From: a bacterium
GTDB lineage: Bacteria; Patescibacteriota; Minisyncoccia; UBA6257; GWB1-50-10
Assembly: GCA_021814835.1 (NCBI GenBank)
Contig: JAKAHO010000004.1
Coordinates: 1 to 26,141, forward strand
Length of the DNA stretch: 26,141 nucleotides
Reading direction: 5' to 3'
The notes below the pieces were generated by a model. That model made no database searches, had not been told where the DNA came from, and worked only from the letters and a program-made list of their open reading frames with translations. The position numbers and the translations under genes are program-made. Of this stretch, positions 6,601 through 15,000 are shown piece after piece (position 1 is the first letter of the stretch; each line of letters starts with the position of its first letter).

Positions 6601-9600
6601 TTAGTGTTCCTTTTTTCGCACCGCAATCCAGATATCCTGACCGTCGAGCTTGGTCTTCAATTCTGCATTGAAGTGCTCAACGCGCTTCAATTCAATTACT
6701 TTTGCGTTCACTTCCCGTTTCACAAACTCCTCATTCTTACGAAGCACAAAGGCGATTGATTCGGGCACTTCTGCGTGGAGCACAATAATGTCCTTCGGCG
6801 AAAAACCCGCGTCCTGCCTCAAATCCTGCACCATACGGATAAGCTCGCGGAGCGAACCTTCTTCCCTTAACTCCTGCGTCACGTTCATATCAAGGACCAC
6901 ATCCTCGACCTGTTCCTTATTGAATGAAACGTGCTTCACATTTACCTCATCCATAAGAATATCGAGAAGCGCCTTCTTCCCCTTCAGCTTCTCGCTCTTA
7001 AGGGTGAGCTCCGCAAGCGGCTGGCGCACCTTCACGGCCGATTCTGCACGCTTCGCAAGCGCGATGCTTGCGGCAAGGCGGACCTCCGCCATTCCCTCGA
7101 TGAGCTCCTTATCAATGTGCTTCTTTTCAACCTTAGGCCAATCCTCAAGGTGTACCGACATTTTCGCATTCTGTGAGAGCGACTTGTAGAGTCCGTCGGC
7201 AAAGAACGGCGCGAACGGCGCCATAAGGCGTGCAAGTGACACGAGCACGTAGCCATAGACTCCCGACACTACTGAGAACTCGCGTTCTGACTCCGGCTTC
7301 TGCAAGCGACGGCGCGAACGGCGGATATACCAGCGCGAGAAATCGCCAACAAATTCCTCAATGGTGCGTGCGGCATCGCCTATCTCGTATGCATCAAGCG
7401 ACTGTGTTGCGTGCGCAATCGTCTCGTGCAAGCGCGCCATCACCCATTTATCAAGCAGATGCACAGGCTTCGGCGTGGTTTTCGGAATATATTTTGCCGA
7501 GCTGTAGAGGTTGAAGAAAACAAACGAATTGTAGACGAGCGTAAAGAACTGGCGCGTGACTTTTGCAATATCAAGCTCATCAAACTTTTTTGTCTCACCG
7601 GGAGCATTCACGGTATAGAAGTACCACCGCACCGCATCAATGCCGTGCTTCTGTATCATGTCCCACGGACTCACCACATTCCCCTTCGACTTCGACATCT
7701 TCTGTCCGTTCTTATCAAGCACGAGTCCGAGCGAGATGACATTCTTATATGGCGCGCCCTTCTTCATAAGCGTCGAAACCGCGAGAAGCGTATAAAACCA
7801 GCCGCGTGTCTGATCGATGCCCTCACAGATATAATCAGCAGGAAAATCTATTTCAACGCCCTTCTTTTGAGCAAACGGGTAATGCGCCTGCGAAAACGGC
7901 ATCGCGCCCGAATCGAACCACACATCCGCGACTTCAGGGATACGCTTCATGGCGCCTCTGCACTTCTCACACGGGTAGGTCACCGCATCAATATACGGCC
8001 GGTGCAAGTCAAAGAGCCCCGTTTCATCGCGTGGAATAGTGCGGAATGCGACCTCGCGCGCCTCACCCATCGCAATATATGTGCCATCCTTCCCTTCTTT
8101 CTTTGCAAGAGTATCCTCATCGTCCCAGCCCTGCATCACGCTCGCGAGGAGCCATAACGTGTCCTCATGCGATACAATCGCGATTTTCTTTCCCTCATAC
8201 TTCTTCTCCATCTCTTTAATGAAGCCAAACACGCGCATGCGAAGCGCGGTAAGCGTCTCACCGTTCGGAGGCGCCTTCACGAACTTTTCCATCGGCGTCG
8301 CAAAAAAATCCTGGTACGCCTTCACGGGAAGTCCGTTCAAATCGCCCGTATTTATCTCGCGCAACCGCTCGTCAAAAATAACAGGGGCTTTCGTCGCCTC
8401 TTTAAGAATGGCGGAGGTTTCCTTGGTGCGTGTAAGGTCCGAAGAAAATATAATATCTATCTTTGACTTCGAAAGTTTTTTCGCAAGTTTTTCTGCGGCT
8501 ACGCGACCCCTGAGCGTAAGGTGAAACACTATTTTCTCCGGCCAACAACTGATAACGTTTTTTATATTGCCCTCCGCCTCACCGTGGCGAATGAGAATAT
8601 ATTTATTACCGCGCTTTATCTGTGTCGCTTCAAGCGCTGCAACACTGCCGATGACTACGCGCTCTTTGCACTCCTCGCACTCCCATATCGGCAACGGCGT
8701 GCCCCAGTACCGCTCGCGCGAAATTGCCCAGTCCTTTACCTCTTTAATCCATTCGCCGAAACGTCCCTCGCGCAAATGTTCGGGAACCCAATGAATCGTC
8801 TCGTTTTCCGCCTTCAGTTCCTTGCGGAGCTTGCTCATCTCGATAAACCAAGAACTCCTCCCGTAATACAGAAGCGGAGTACTGCAACGCCAGCAGTGCG
8901 GATACTCGTGTGTATAGGGAAGCGTTTTCAATAAATTATTTTTTGCGGTAAGTGATGCGATTATTAACTCCTCAGTCTGCTTCGCTTTTACATACATCCC
9001 CGCAAATTCGGGCACGCCCTCCACAAACTTCCCCTGCTCATTCACGGTGTGCACCTCAGGCAATCCTAATTTCTTACCGAGTTTATAGTCGTCCTCTCCA
9101 TACATTACTGCAGTATGGACAACCCCAGTTCCGTCAGCAGTAGTAACGAAATCCGCGGGGTATACCTTATAAGAAACATTCTTTGCTGCGCCGTAAGTAA
9201 ACGCAGGAATCGCAAATAACGGCTCGTAGCTTGCGCCAAGAAGTGCTTTCCCTTTTACTTTTGCGGTTACCGCGTGAGGTGTATCGAGCACTGAAAGCCT
9301 TGCCTCCGCCAAAATATATGTTTCTTTCTTCTTTCCCTCGCCTACGGTCGCGAATACATACTCAATATCCTCGCCGACTGCGAGCGCAACGTTTCCGGGC
9401 AAGGTCCACGGTGTCGTGGTCCACGACAATATATACGTGTGGTCGTCCGCAATATTCGCGCCGATCTTTTCTCCTTTCTTTACTTTAAATTTTACGAACA
9501 CCGAAATGTCCTCGACTTCCTTATATCCCTGCGCGAGCTCGTGCGATGAGAGCCCGGTTCCACACCGCGTGCACCACGGCACAATCTTCTGACCCTTGAA

Positions 9601-10134
9601 CAGCAGTCCCCGCTTTTCTACCTGCGAAAAAATATTCCAGTTCGATTCAATGTAATCGTTTTCGTACGTGACATACGGATTTTTTAAATCAAGCCAAAAA
9701 CCGATGCGTTTCGTGAACTTCTCCCACTCATCTCTGTATTTCCACACGGACTCTCTGCACTTCTTATTAAATGCCGCGATGCCATACAACTCGATTTCTT
9801 TTTTTGATTTCAAACCCAACGACTTCTCCACCTCAAGTTCCACAGGAAGTCCGTGCGTATCCCACCCGCCTTTGCGCGGTACATAATATCCCTGCATTGT
9901 TTTATAGCGCGGAACAATGTCCTTAAATGAACGTGCAAGGACGTGGTGAATGCCGGGGCGTCCGTTCGCGGTCGGGGGGCCCTCATAAAATACGAACTTC
10001 TTCCCCTTTCCTTTCGCGCCCGCCTTGGGCTTATTCTTTAATAATGACTTCTCAAAAATCTTATTCTCGTTCCAAAATGAGAATACCTTCTCTTCAACCT
10101 CTGGCAGGGAGAACTTTTCCGTATTCTTAAACAT
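6601..10134 (-). CDS. ileS: Isoleucyl-tRNA synthetase (archaeal/eukaryotic type) with inserted histidine-phosphatase domain
   Basis: A 1177-aa class I synthetase charging tRNA-Ile. Seen in order: the HIGH region (PPTANGRPGIHH, 53-64), WDTHGLPVE (91-99), a large editing (CP1) domain with WTTTPWTLPGN (238-248), a CxxC at 414-417, the CEEC half-knuckle (486-489), then an insert at ~507-697, and the partner CEKC (722-725), WFDSG, KMSKS (812-816) and the anticodon-binding region. The insert is a whole histidine-phosphatase fold: RHGEAEGN (516-523), SSDLTRTKET with Arg569, LREINTGD with Glu593, PNGET, and VSHEDT with His656. All catalytic residues appear intact. The frame is continuous. A near-consensus promoter ends 6 bases before the ATG, suggesting a leaderless message. 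The synthetase call is certain; the insert's substrate is unknown. Confidence 0.96.
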   Translation of the reverse strand: MFKNTEKFSLPEVEEKVFSFWNENKIFEKSLLKNKPKAGAKGKGKKFVFYEGPPTANGRPGIHHVLARSFKDIVPRYKTMQGYYVPRKGGWDTHGLPVELEVEKSLGLKSKKEIELYGIAAFNKKCRESVWKYRDEWEKFTKRIGFWLDLKNPYVTYENDYIESNWNIFSQVEKRGLLFKGQKIVPWCTRCGTGLSSHELAQGYKEVEDISVFVKFKVKKGEKIGANIADDHTYILSWTTTPWTLPGNVALAVGEDIEYVFATVGEGKKKETYILAEARLSVLDTPHAVTAKVKGKALLGASYEPLFAIPAFTYGAAKNVSYKVYPADFVTTADGTGVVHTAVMYGEDDYKLGKKLGLPEVHTVNEQGKFVEGVPEFAGMYVKAKQTEELIIASLTAKNNLLKTLPYTHEYPHCWRCSTPLLYYGRSSWFIEMSKLRKELKAENETIHWVPEHLREGRFGEWIKEVKDWAISRERYWGTPLPIWECEECKERVVIGSVAALEATQIKRGNKYILIRHGEAEGNIKNVISCWPEKIVFHLTLRGRVAAEKLAKKLSKSKIDIIFSSDLTRTKETSAILKEATKAPVIFDERLREINTGDLNGLPVKAYQDFFATPMEKFVKAPPNGETLTALRMRVFGFIKEMEKKYEGKKIAIVSHEDTLWLLASVMQGWDDEDTLAKKEGKDGTYIAMGEAREVAFRTIPRDETGLFDLHRPYIDAVTYPCEKCRGAMKRIPEVADVWFDSGAMPFSQAHYPFAQKKGVEIDFPADYICEGIDQTRGWFYTLLAVSTLMKKGAPYKNVISLGLVLDKNGQKMSKSKGNVVSPWDMIQKHGIDAVRWYFYTVNAPGETKKFDELDIAKVTRQFFTLVYNSFVFFNLYSSAKYIPKTTPKPVHLLDKWVMARLHETIAHATQSLDAYEIGDAARTIEEFVGDFSRWYIRRSRRRLQKPESEREFSVVSGVYGYVLVSLARLMAPFAPFFADGLYKSLSQNAKMSVHLEDWPKVEKKHIDKELIEGMAEVRLAASIALAKRAESAVKVRQPLAELTLKSEKLKGKKALLDILMDEVNVKHVSFNKEQVEDVVLDMNVTQELREEGSLRELIRMVQDLRQDAGFSPKDIIVLHAEVPESIAFVLRKNEEFVKREVNAKVIELKRVEHFNAELKTKLDGQDIWIAVRKKEH
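8044..8616 (-). other. Histidine-phosphatase (phosphoglycerate-mutase-like) domain embedded in IleS
   Basis: Residues ~507-697 of IleS. They begin with KYILIRHGEAEGN and include the second catalytic His in IVSHEDTL. The domain sits between the two cysteine pairs that in other type II IleS proteins are only about 30-40 residues apart. The boundaries are estimates from where the IleS-like sequence stops (IGSVAALE) and resumes (LFDLHRPYIDAVT). Confidence 0.88.
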
Positions 10135-10140
10135 AAGATT

Positions 10141-10169
10141 ATTGTAATAAATATCAGGGTTTTTATCAA
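10141..10169 (-). promoter_or_regulatory. Promoter of ileS, probably giving a leaderless mRNA
   Basis: On the minus strand: TTGATA (10169-10164), a 17-base spacer, TACAAT (10146-10141), then six bases and the ATG. Transcription should start at or next to the start codon. Just upstream on the same strand, GTCGC-GAAGA-GCGAC followed by TTTTT (10187-10168) resembles a small terminator overlapping the -35 box. Confidence 0.65.
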
Positions 10170-10244
10170 AAAGTCGCTCTTCGCGACACTCGATTTTTGA
10201 AATAAACTGGGGTAGGCTTGAGTATTAGTCTAAATGAAGGAGGT

Positions 10245-10817
10245 ATGCAGAACGATCACACATACGACGACAAAACCGATGAGGAGCTTGTCGCTCACAC
10301 GCTCTCGGACCCCAATAGATATGAGTACATTATGGCGCGATATGAGCCGAAACTTATGCGTTATGTACTCCGCCTTGCCGCATTCTCAAAAGAAGAAGCG
10401 GACGACGTGCTCCAGGAAACCTTCATTAAAACCTATCAAAACCTCAATGAATACGACCGATCCTTCAAGTTTTCATCGTGGATATATCGCATCGCGCACA
10501 ATGAGGCGGTAAACGCGTTGCGCAAAATGAACAGGCTTCCACGCACCATCGAGTCCAAGGAACAGGAGCTTATTATGGAACGGCTTGCGGGGTCGTTGGA
10601 CCTCGAGCACGAGCTTGATAACAAGCTGCATCGAGAACAACTTCTCAAAGCGCTTGAAAAACTCGACGGGAAATATCGCGATGTGTTGGTGTTAAAATTC
10701 CTCGAAGAAAAAAGCTACGAAGAAATATCGGACATTCTAAAGAAACCGGTCGGCACCGTAGGAACACTCATCAATCGCGCGCGGAAACAATTGTTTGAAA
10801 AAATTAACCATGAATAA
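10245..10817 (+). CDS. ECF-type RNA polymerase sigma factor (sigma-70 family)
   Basis: A 190-aa sigma factor with region 2 at ~26-94 (YIMARYEPKLMRYVLRL, ADDVLQETFIKTYQNL, SSWIYRIAHNEAVNALRK) and region 4 at ~131-183 (LLKALEKLDGKYRDVLVLKFLEEKSYEEISDILKKPVGTVGTLINRARKQL), and no region 1 or 3, as in RpoE/ECF factors. It directs RNA polymerase to a specific promoter set. I place the start at ATG 10245, although the AAGGAGG sequence is only one base upstream, which is too close; an in-frame TTG at 10218 is the alternative. The next gene overlaps its stop by 8 bases, which suggests translational coupling to a regulatory partner. Confidence 0.92.
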   Translation: MQNDHTYDDKTDEELVAHTLSDPNRYEYIMARYEPKLMRYVLRLAAFSKEEADDVLQETFIKTYQNLNEYDRSFKFSSWIYRIAHNEAVNALRKMNRLPRTIESKEQELIMERLAGSLDLEHELDNKLHREQLLKALEKLDGKYRDVLVLKFLEEKSYEEISDILKKPVGTVGTLINRARKQLFEKINHE

Positions 10818-11529
10818 CTCTTCAATTCGTGAAAACGTATTAAAACAGATTAAGGAGCGCGGAATCGAGCCGACTGCGCGCTGGAAATTTGTGGTAAAAA
10901 ATAGCGCGCTCTGGATGATTGCATTCATATCATTCGCGGCCGGAATGCTCGCCGTCTCAACACTCATACATACGACGAACATTATTGATTGGGATGTATA
11001 TAAATATCTTGGCAGAAGTTATGCGGAACACGCCGCAATCGTATTCCCCTACTTCTGGTTCGCGGTTCTCGCGATTTTCACGACGCTTGCCTACGCAGTT
11101 ATGCGAATTACGAAAACGGGCTACCGCCATACGAAGCTTGCATTCATTGTTGCGGGAATGTTTGCACTCATCGTTGCGGGCAGCGGACTCTACGTTCTCG
11201 GCACGGGAGAGTATATCGATGACACGATTTCCGAATACTCAAGTTTTTACACGCAACTTCCGCATCACAAAATAAATATTTGGAGCCGGCCGGAAGCGGG
11301 GCTTCTTTCGGGAACCATCACGCGTATCATAAGCAACAACGAGTTTAAACTCGAAGATTTTTCGGGACACAATTGGACAATTGAGGAGGGCGACGTGCGC
11401 TGGAGACGCGGAAGCTCGAGAAAGATCGGCACGAAAGTAAAACTTATAGGTTTGCAATTGAATGAAAATATATTTGTAGTGAACGAGGTGCGCCCGTGGG
11501 TCGCAACCCCCCTTCCGAAAGTGAAATAA
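10810..11529 (+). CDS. Three-helix membrane protein coupled to the sigma factor (putative anti-sigma factor)
   Basis: A 239-aa protein with a short N-terminal cytoplasmic segment (ENVLKQIKERGIEPTARWKF), three membrane helices (about 33-53, 77-97 and 108-130) and a C-terminal soluble domain (~150-239) rich in beta strands (GLLSGTITRI, KLEDFSGHNWTI, GTKVKLIGLQ, NIFVVNEVRPW) that looks OB-like. The ATG lies inside the end of the sigma gene (ATGAATAA). A membrane protein coupled this way to an ECF factor is commonly its anti-sigma factor; that role is inferred from position only, and no ZAS-type zinc motif is seen. The TTG at 10795 is a less likely start. Confidence 0.7.
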   Translation: MNNSSIRENVLKQIKERGIEPTARWKFVVKNSALWMIAFISFAAGMLAVSTLIHTTNIIDWDVYKYLGRSYAEHAAIVFPYFWFAVLAIFTTLAYAVMRITKTGYRHTKLAFIVAGMFALIVAGSGLYVLGTGEYIDDTISEYSSFYTQLPHHKINIWSRPEAGLLSGTITRIISNNEFKLEDFSGHNWTIEEGDVRWRRGSSRKIGTKVKLIGLQLNENIFVVNEVRPWVATPLPKVK

Positions 11530-12005
11530 ATAATTCTTAATGCAATGGCATTAATAATAATTGTGAGAATCCTTGGGGGCTCCGCATTCGCAACAATGGG
11601 TTCGACTGTGGATACTGAGATTCGCCGGAGAATACGCGTGTCGCGCCCGATAATCGGGACGCGGGTAAGGCCAGCCGAAACGAACGCGACCCTGAGATAA
11701 TCAGAACTAATAACTCCTCGGGTGTTCAAAATGTTAAAAACTAAGAAAAAGTGGTGTAACGAAATGTAACAGATGGCATTATACCTACATAAAAAACCTC
11801 AATAGCCGTTTTGTTGTGTTATATACCGTTTGCAGTTGCAAATTCATTCATAGCAGAAAAATACACACCGCCTGACAAATACCGCCCCCATCTCGCGTAG
11901 CGTCCCCGCCCGGCATCACGCCACATGCGAATACAAGATAAAAAACTTGACTGAGCCCGCATTCTCGACATATTTCGAATATTTACATTTAGTACAATAA
12001 GAGTA
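11530..12005. other. Non-coding region with structured segment (possible RNA gene or leader)
   Basis: No credible gene lies in these ~475 bases. After a 7-bp hairpin (TTAATGC 11537-11543 with GCATTAA 11548-11554) comes a GC-rich, non-coding-looking stretch at ~11575-11725. It has pairing CTCCG (11580-11584) with CGGAG (11626-11630), a strong stem CGCGCCCGA / TCGGG-a-CGCG (11642-11663), GGGT (11663-11666) with ACCC (11689-11692), and CTGA/TCAG (11692-11704). It contains TTCGACTG, reminiscent of tmRNA 5' ends, but has no tag frame or T-arm. It may be an unrecognised RNA, or a leader of the surface-protein gene. The rest (to 12005) is AT-rich. Confidence 0.4.
11947..11998 (+). promoter_or_regulatory. 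Candidate promoter elements of the dockerin surface-protein gene
   Basis: TTGACT (11947-11952) is followed at 16-17 bases by CATATTT. Separately, TACAAT (11993-11998) lies only 7 bases before the ATG at 12006 and would give a leaderless message. Which one is used cannot be decided from sequence. Confidence 0.4.
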
Positions 12006-15000
12006 ATGAAAAGAACTCTATTGTTGTGTGCGGTACTTTTCGTCGCGTGGACCGGCGCCGCGGACGCCGCAACCATAACAAGTACCGCAGCGGGTGGAAC
12101 ATGGGCAACCAAAGCCACTTGGGTAGGCAATGCTGTGCCGGCAACTGGTGATACTGTCATCATCGCAACGACGGGTGCGGGCTCAGTTGATATTGCCGCA
12201 AACCTCACACAAAAAGCCGCGGGATCTGTAACCGTAAATAGCGGCGCCGTGCTCACCTCAAGCGGTGGAAAAACCGTCCTCGGCGCACTCACCGTAAGTA
12301 GTGGCGCAAGCGTTTCATTCAATAGAAACACAACAATTCTTGGCGCAACGAATATAACCGGAAGTGTGAACTTTCCGACTGCAAGCACTATCGTGCTCAC
12401 GGGCGCAGTGACGTTAAACAGCGGAGCTGTTTGGAATGAAACTGCTGCAAGCACGTTTACTTTTAGTAATAATTTCACCAATAATGCGACAATCTTTACC
12501 GCATTCACCGGCACACATACGTTTGCAGGAACCGGCATGATAATGAGTGGCGCGACCAATACCTCAATTCCGAGTGCTGCAGTCACCGGAACGCGTACCA
12601 ATAATGGAACACTTACCGTAACTACCGGGCTCACGGGCAATGGAGCGCTCACAAACGGCGCGGCAGGAATGATTCACTTGGATTTTACGGGCGCTGTCGG
12701 CATCACAACGCTGAACGCTTCAACTGCGGGAAACACCGTTGAGTATGGATTCGCGGGAACGCAGACCGTGAAAGCAACCACGTACAGCAATTTAATTTTT
12801 TCGGGGAGCGGAGCGAAATCAATACTCGCGGGCACTTCGGTAACTGGCAACTTGAGTATCGATCCCACGGGTAGCGCGACTGCAAGCATTGCAGCGGGGC
12901 AGAATCTCAGCGTGAATTCTCTTACACTCGGCGGACTGGGACGCATTAACGGCACGTGGGGCTCCACGGCTTCATCGGCAACATATAAAGATAATAATTA
13001 TTTTGCAGCAACAACGGGTATCATCTCAGTCACCACAGACACGCGCACAAACCAAACAACACTCTCTGCGCTCGCGACCCCCTCAACCGTCCCCTTCGGC
13101 ACAACTTCAACCGTATCCTCAAACGGCGGCAGCGGAACAGGCGCGGTCACCTTCTCCATCGGCGCCTCAACGGGATGCGCATTGAACGGCACCACGCTCT
13201 CGGTAACTGATGCCGCAGGAACATGCAGCGTGACCGCAACAAAAGCCGCCGACACCGCGTATTTCTCCGCAACCTCAGCACCCTTCACGGTTACGCTCGT
13301 TGCCGCGCCGACGCACCAACTTTTTCTTTCAAGCCCCGTGAGTGCGGCAGCGGGTACGCGCGCAGGATACGCCGTGACGCGCAAGGACCAGTACGGAAAT
13401 CTGAAAACTTCGGGTAGTGAAACGTTCTATCCATACACCTACTCAACCGGCACGGCGGCGCGCTTCTACGACGCGGCGTCAGGAGGCAATATTATTACCG
13501 CGCTTAGCATCGCAAATGGAACATCAAGCGCGCAGTTCTGGTACTACGATGAGCTCGCGGGTACGCATAATATTGCAGTATCGGACGCAACCCCGCCGGA
13601 TGGCGCAACGGGAATAATTGATGCAACAAGTACCGTAACGGTAACTGCGGCGGCGGCATCGCAATTTTCACTCACGCAAAATACGACAATGACCGCGGGA
13701 ACGCGGCTTGCGTATGCAGTCACAAGAAAAGATCAGTTCGGCAACCTTGTAACTTCCGGAACTGATAGCGCTGCCCTTTCAAGCAACTCAACGGGAACAG
13801 TAAAAAACTTTTATGACGCAGCATCAGGGGGCAATATCGTCACTTCAGCGACTATCGGCAGCGGCGCCTCGTCCGCAAATTTCTGGTATTACGATGAACT
13901 TGCGACGAATGCAATTATAACCGCGCATGAAGCGGGGCTTGCCGACGGCACAAACGCGATTACTATTCTTCCGGCTGCAACGGGAATTTTCGCATTTAAT
14001 AATGCGAGAAGTACGATGCAAGTAGGCACGCGCGTAGGACTTGTCGTCTCGCGCACGGACCATTTCGGCAATGCAGTAACATCAGGAAGCAACACGGTTT
14101 ACCTTCAATCGAACTCAACGGGCGCGAAAGCATTTTATAACGTGGCCTCGGGCGGCACCCCTGTTACGCAGGCAGTCATCGGGAGCGGTTCATCAAATGC
14201 AGCACTTTGGTACTATGATGACGCATCGGGCGTATGGACCATCACGGGCTACGACAATATTGCGGGACCTGACGGTGCAACCGGCATTGCGGATGCAACG
14301 AGCTCAGTAACAGTAAGTCCCGCCCCCATCGTCGCAACGCGATTTACCATTGTGAAACCGGCAGACGCTCTTGCGGGAGCAACCGTTCCCGTAACCATCC
14401 GCGCAGAAGATAATGCAGGAAATCTTGATACGACATACAACAACAGCGTCACGCTCGTAACCTCGGGCCACGCAACGCCGCAAAACGGCGTAGTGGTCGC
14501 CGTCGCGAACGGCCAGGGTTCTGTGAATATCACGGACACGGTTGCAGAAACAGTGACACTCTCGCTTATCGATTCCGCAACCACAACGCTTGATGTCTCT
14601 TCAACCCAAACAGTCACCTTCTCCGTGGGGCCAACCGCGCAATACACAATAAGCACGCCAGGCAACATGATTGCGGGTACGCGTCTTGGTTACACCGTGA
14701 CACGCAAGGATGCATTCGGAAACCTAGTAACGACAGGGGCCGAAACAGTAAATCTTTCTTCAAACGCAACGGGAGGACTCAGCGCATTCTACGATGCGTT
14801 AAACGGCACGACGACTGTGGGAAGCGTGAGCATCGCAAGCAGTTCATCGGTCGCAAGCTTCTGGTATTACGAAGGCAAGGCGGGTACGTGGACAATTACT
14901 GCGTCCAATATCGGCGGCAGCGTACAGGGCACGCGGGCAGTGACAGTGTCCCCCGCGGCGACATCGCAATTTTCGCTTAATCATCCCAGCGACTCAATGA

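Noticed and set aside
7411..8157. 248-aa open frame on the + strand inside ileS
   Set aside because: It is antisense to a strongly conserved synthetase; its sequence is Arg/His-rich, as expected of the shadow of a GC-skewed gene, and it has no domain.
11575..11730. Second tmRNA gene, suggested by GGGGCTCC...GGGTTCGACTG
   Set aside because: There is no matching 3' acceptor strand, T-arm or tag frame, and a complete tmRNA lies beside smpB.
11819..12652. 277-aa minus-strand frame over the start of the dockerin gene
   Set aside because: Val/Pro/Ala-rich shadow of the Thr/Ser/Ala repeats on the other strand; no start signal or motif.
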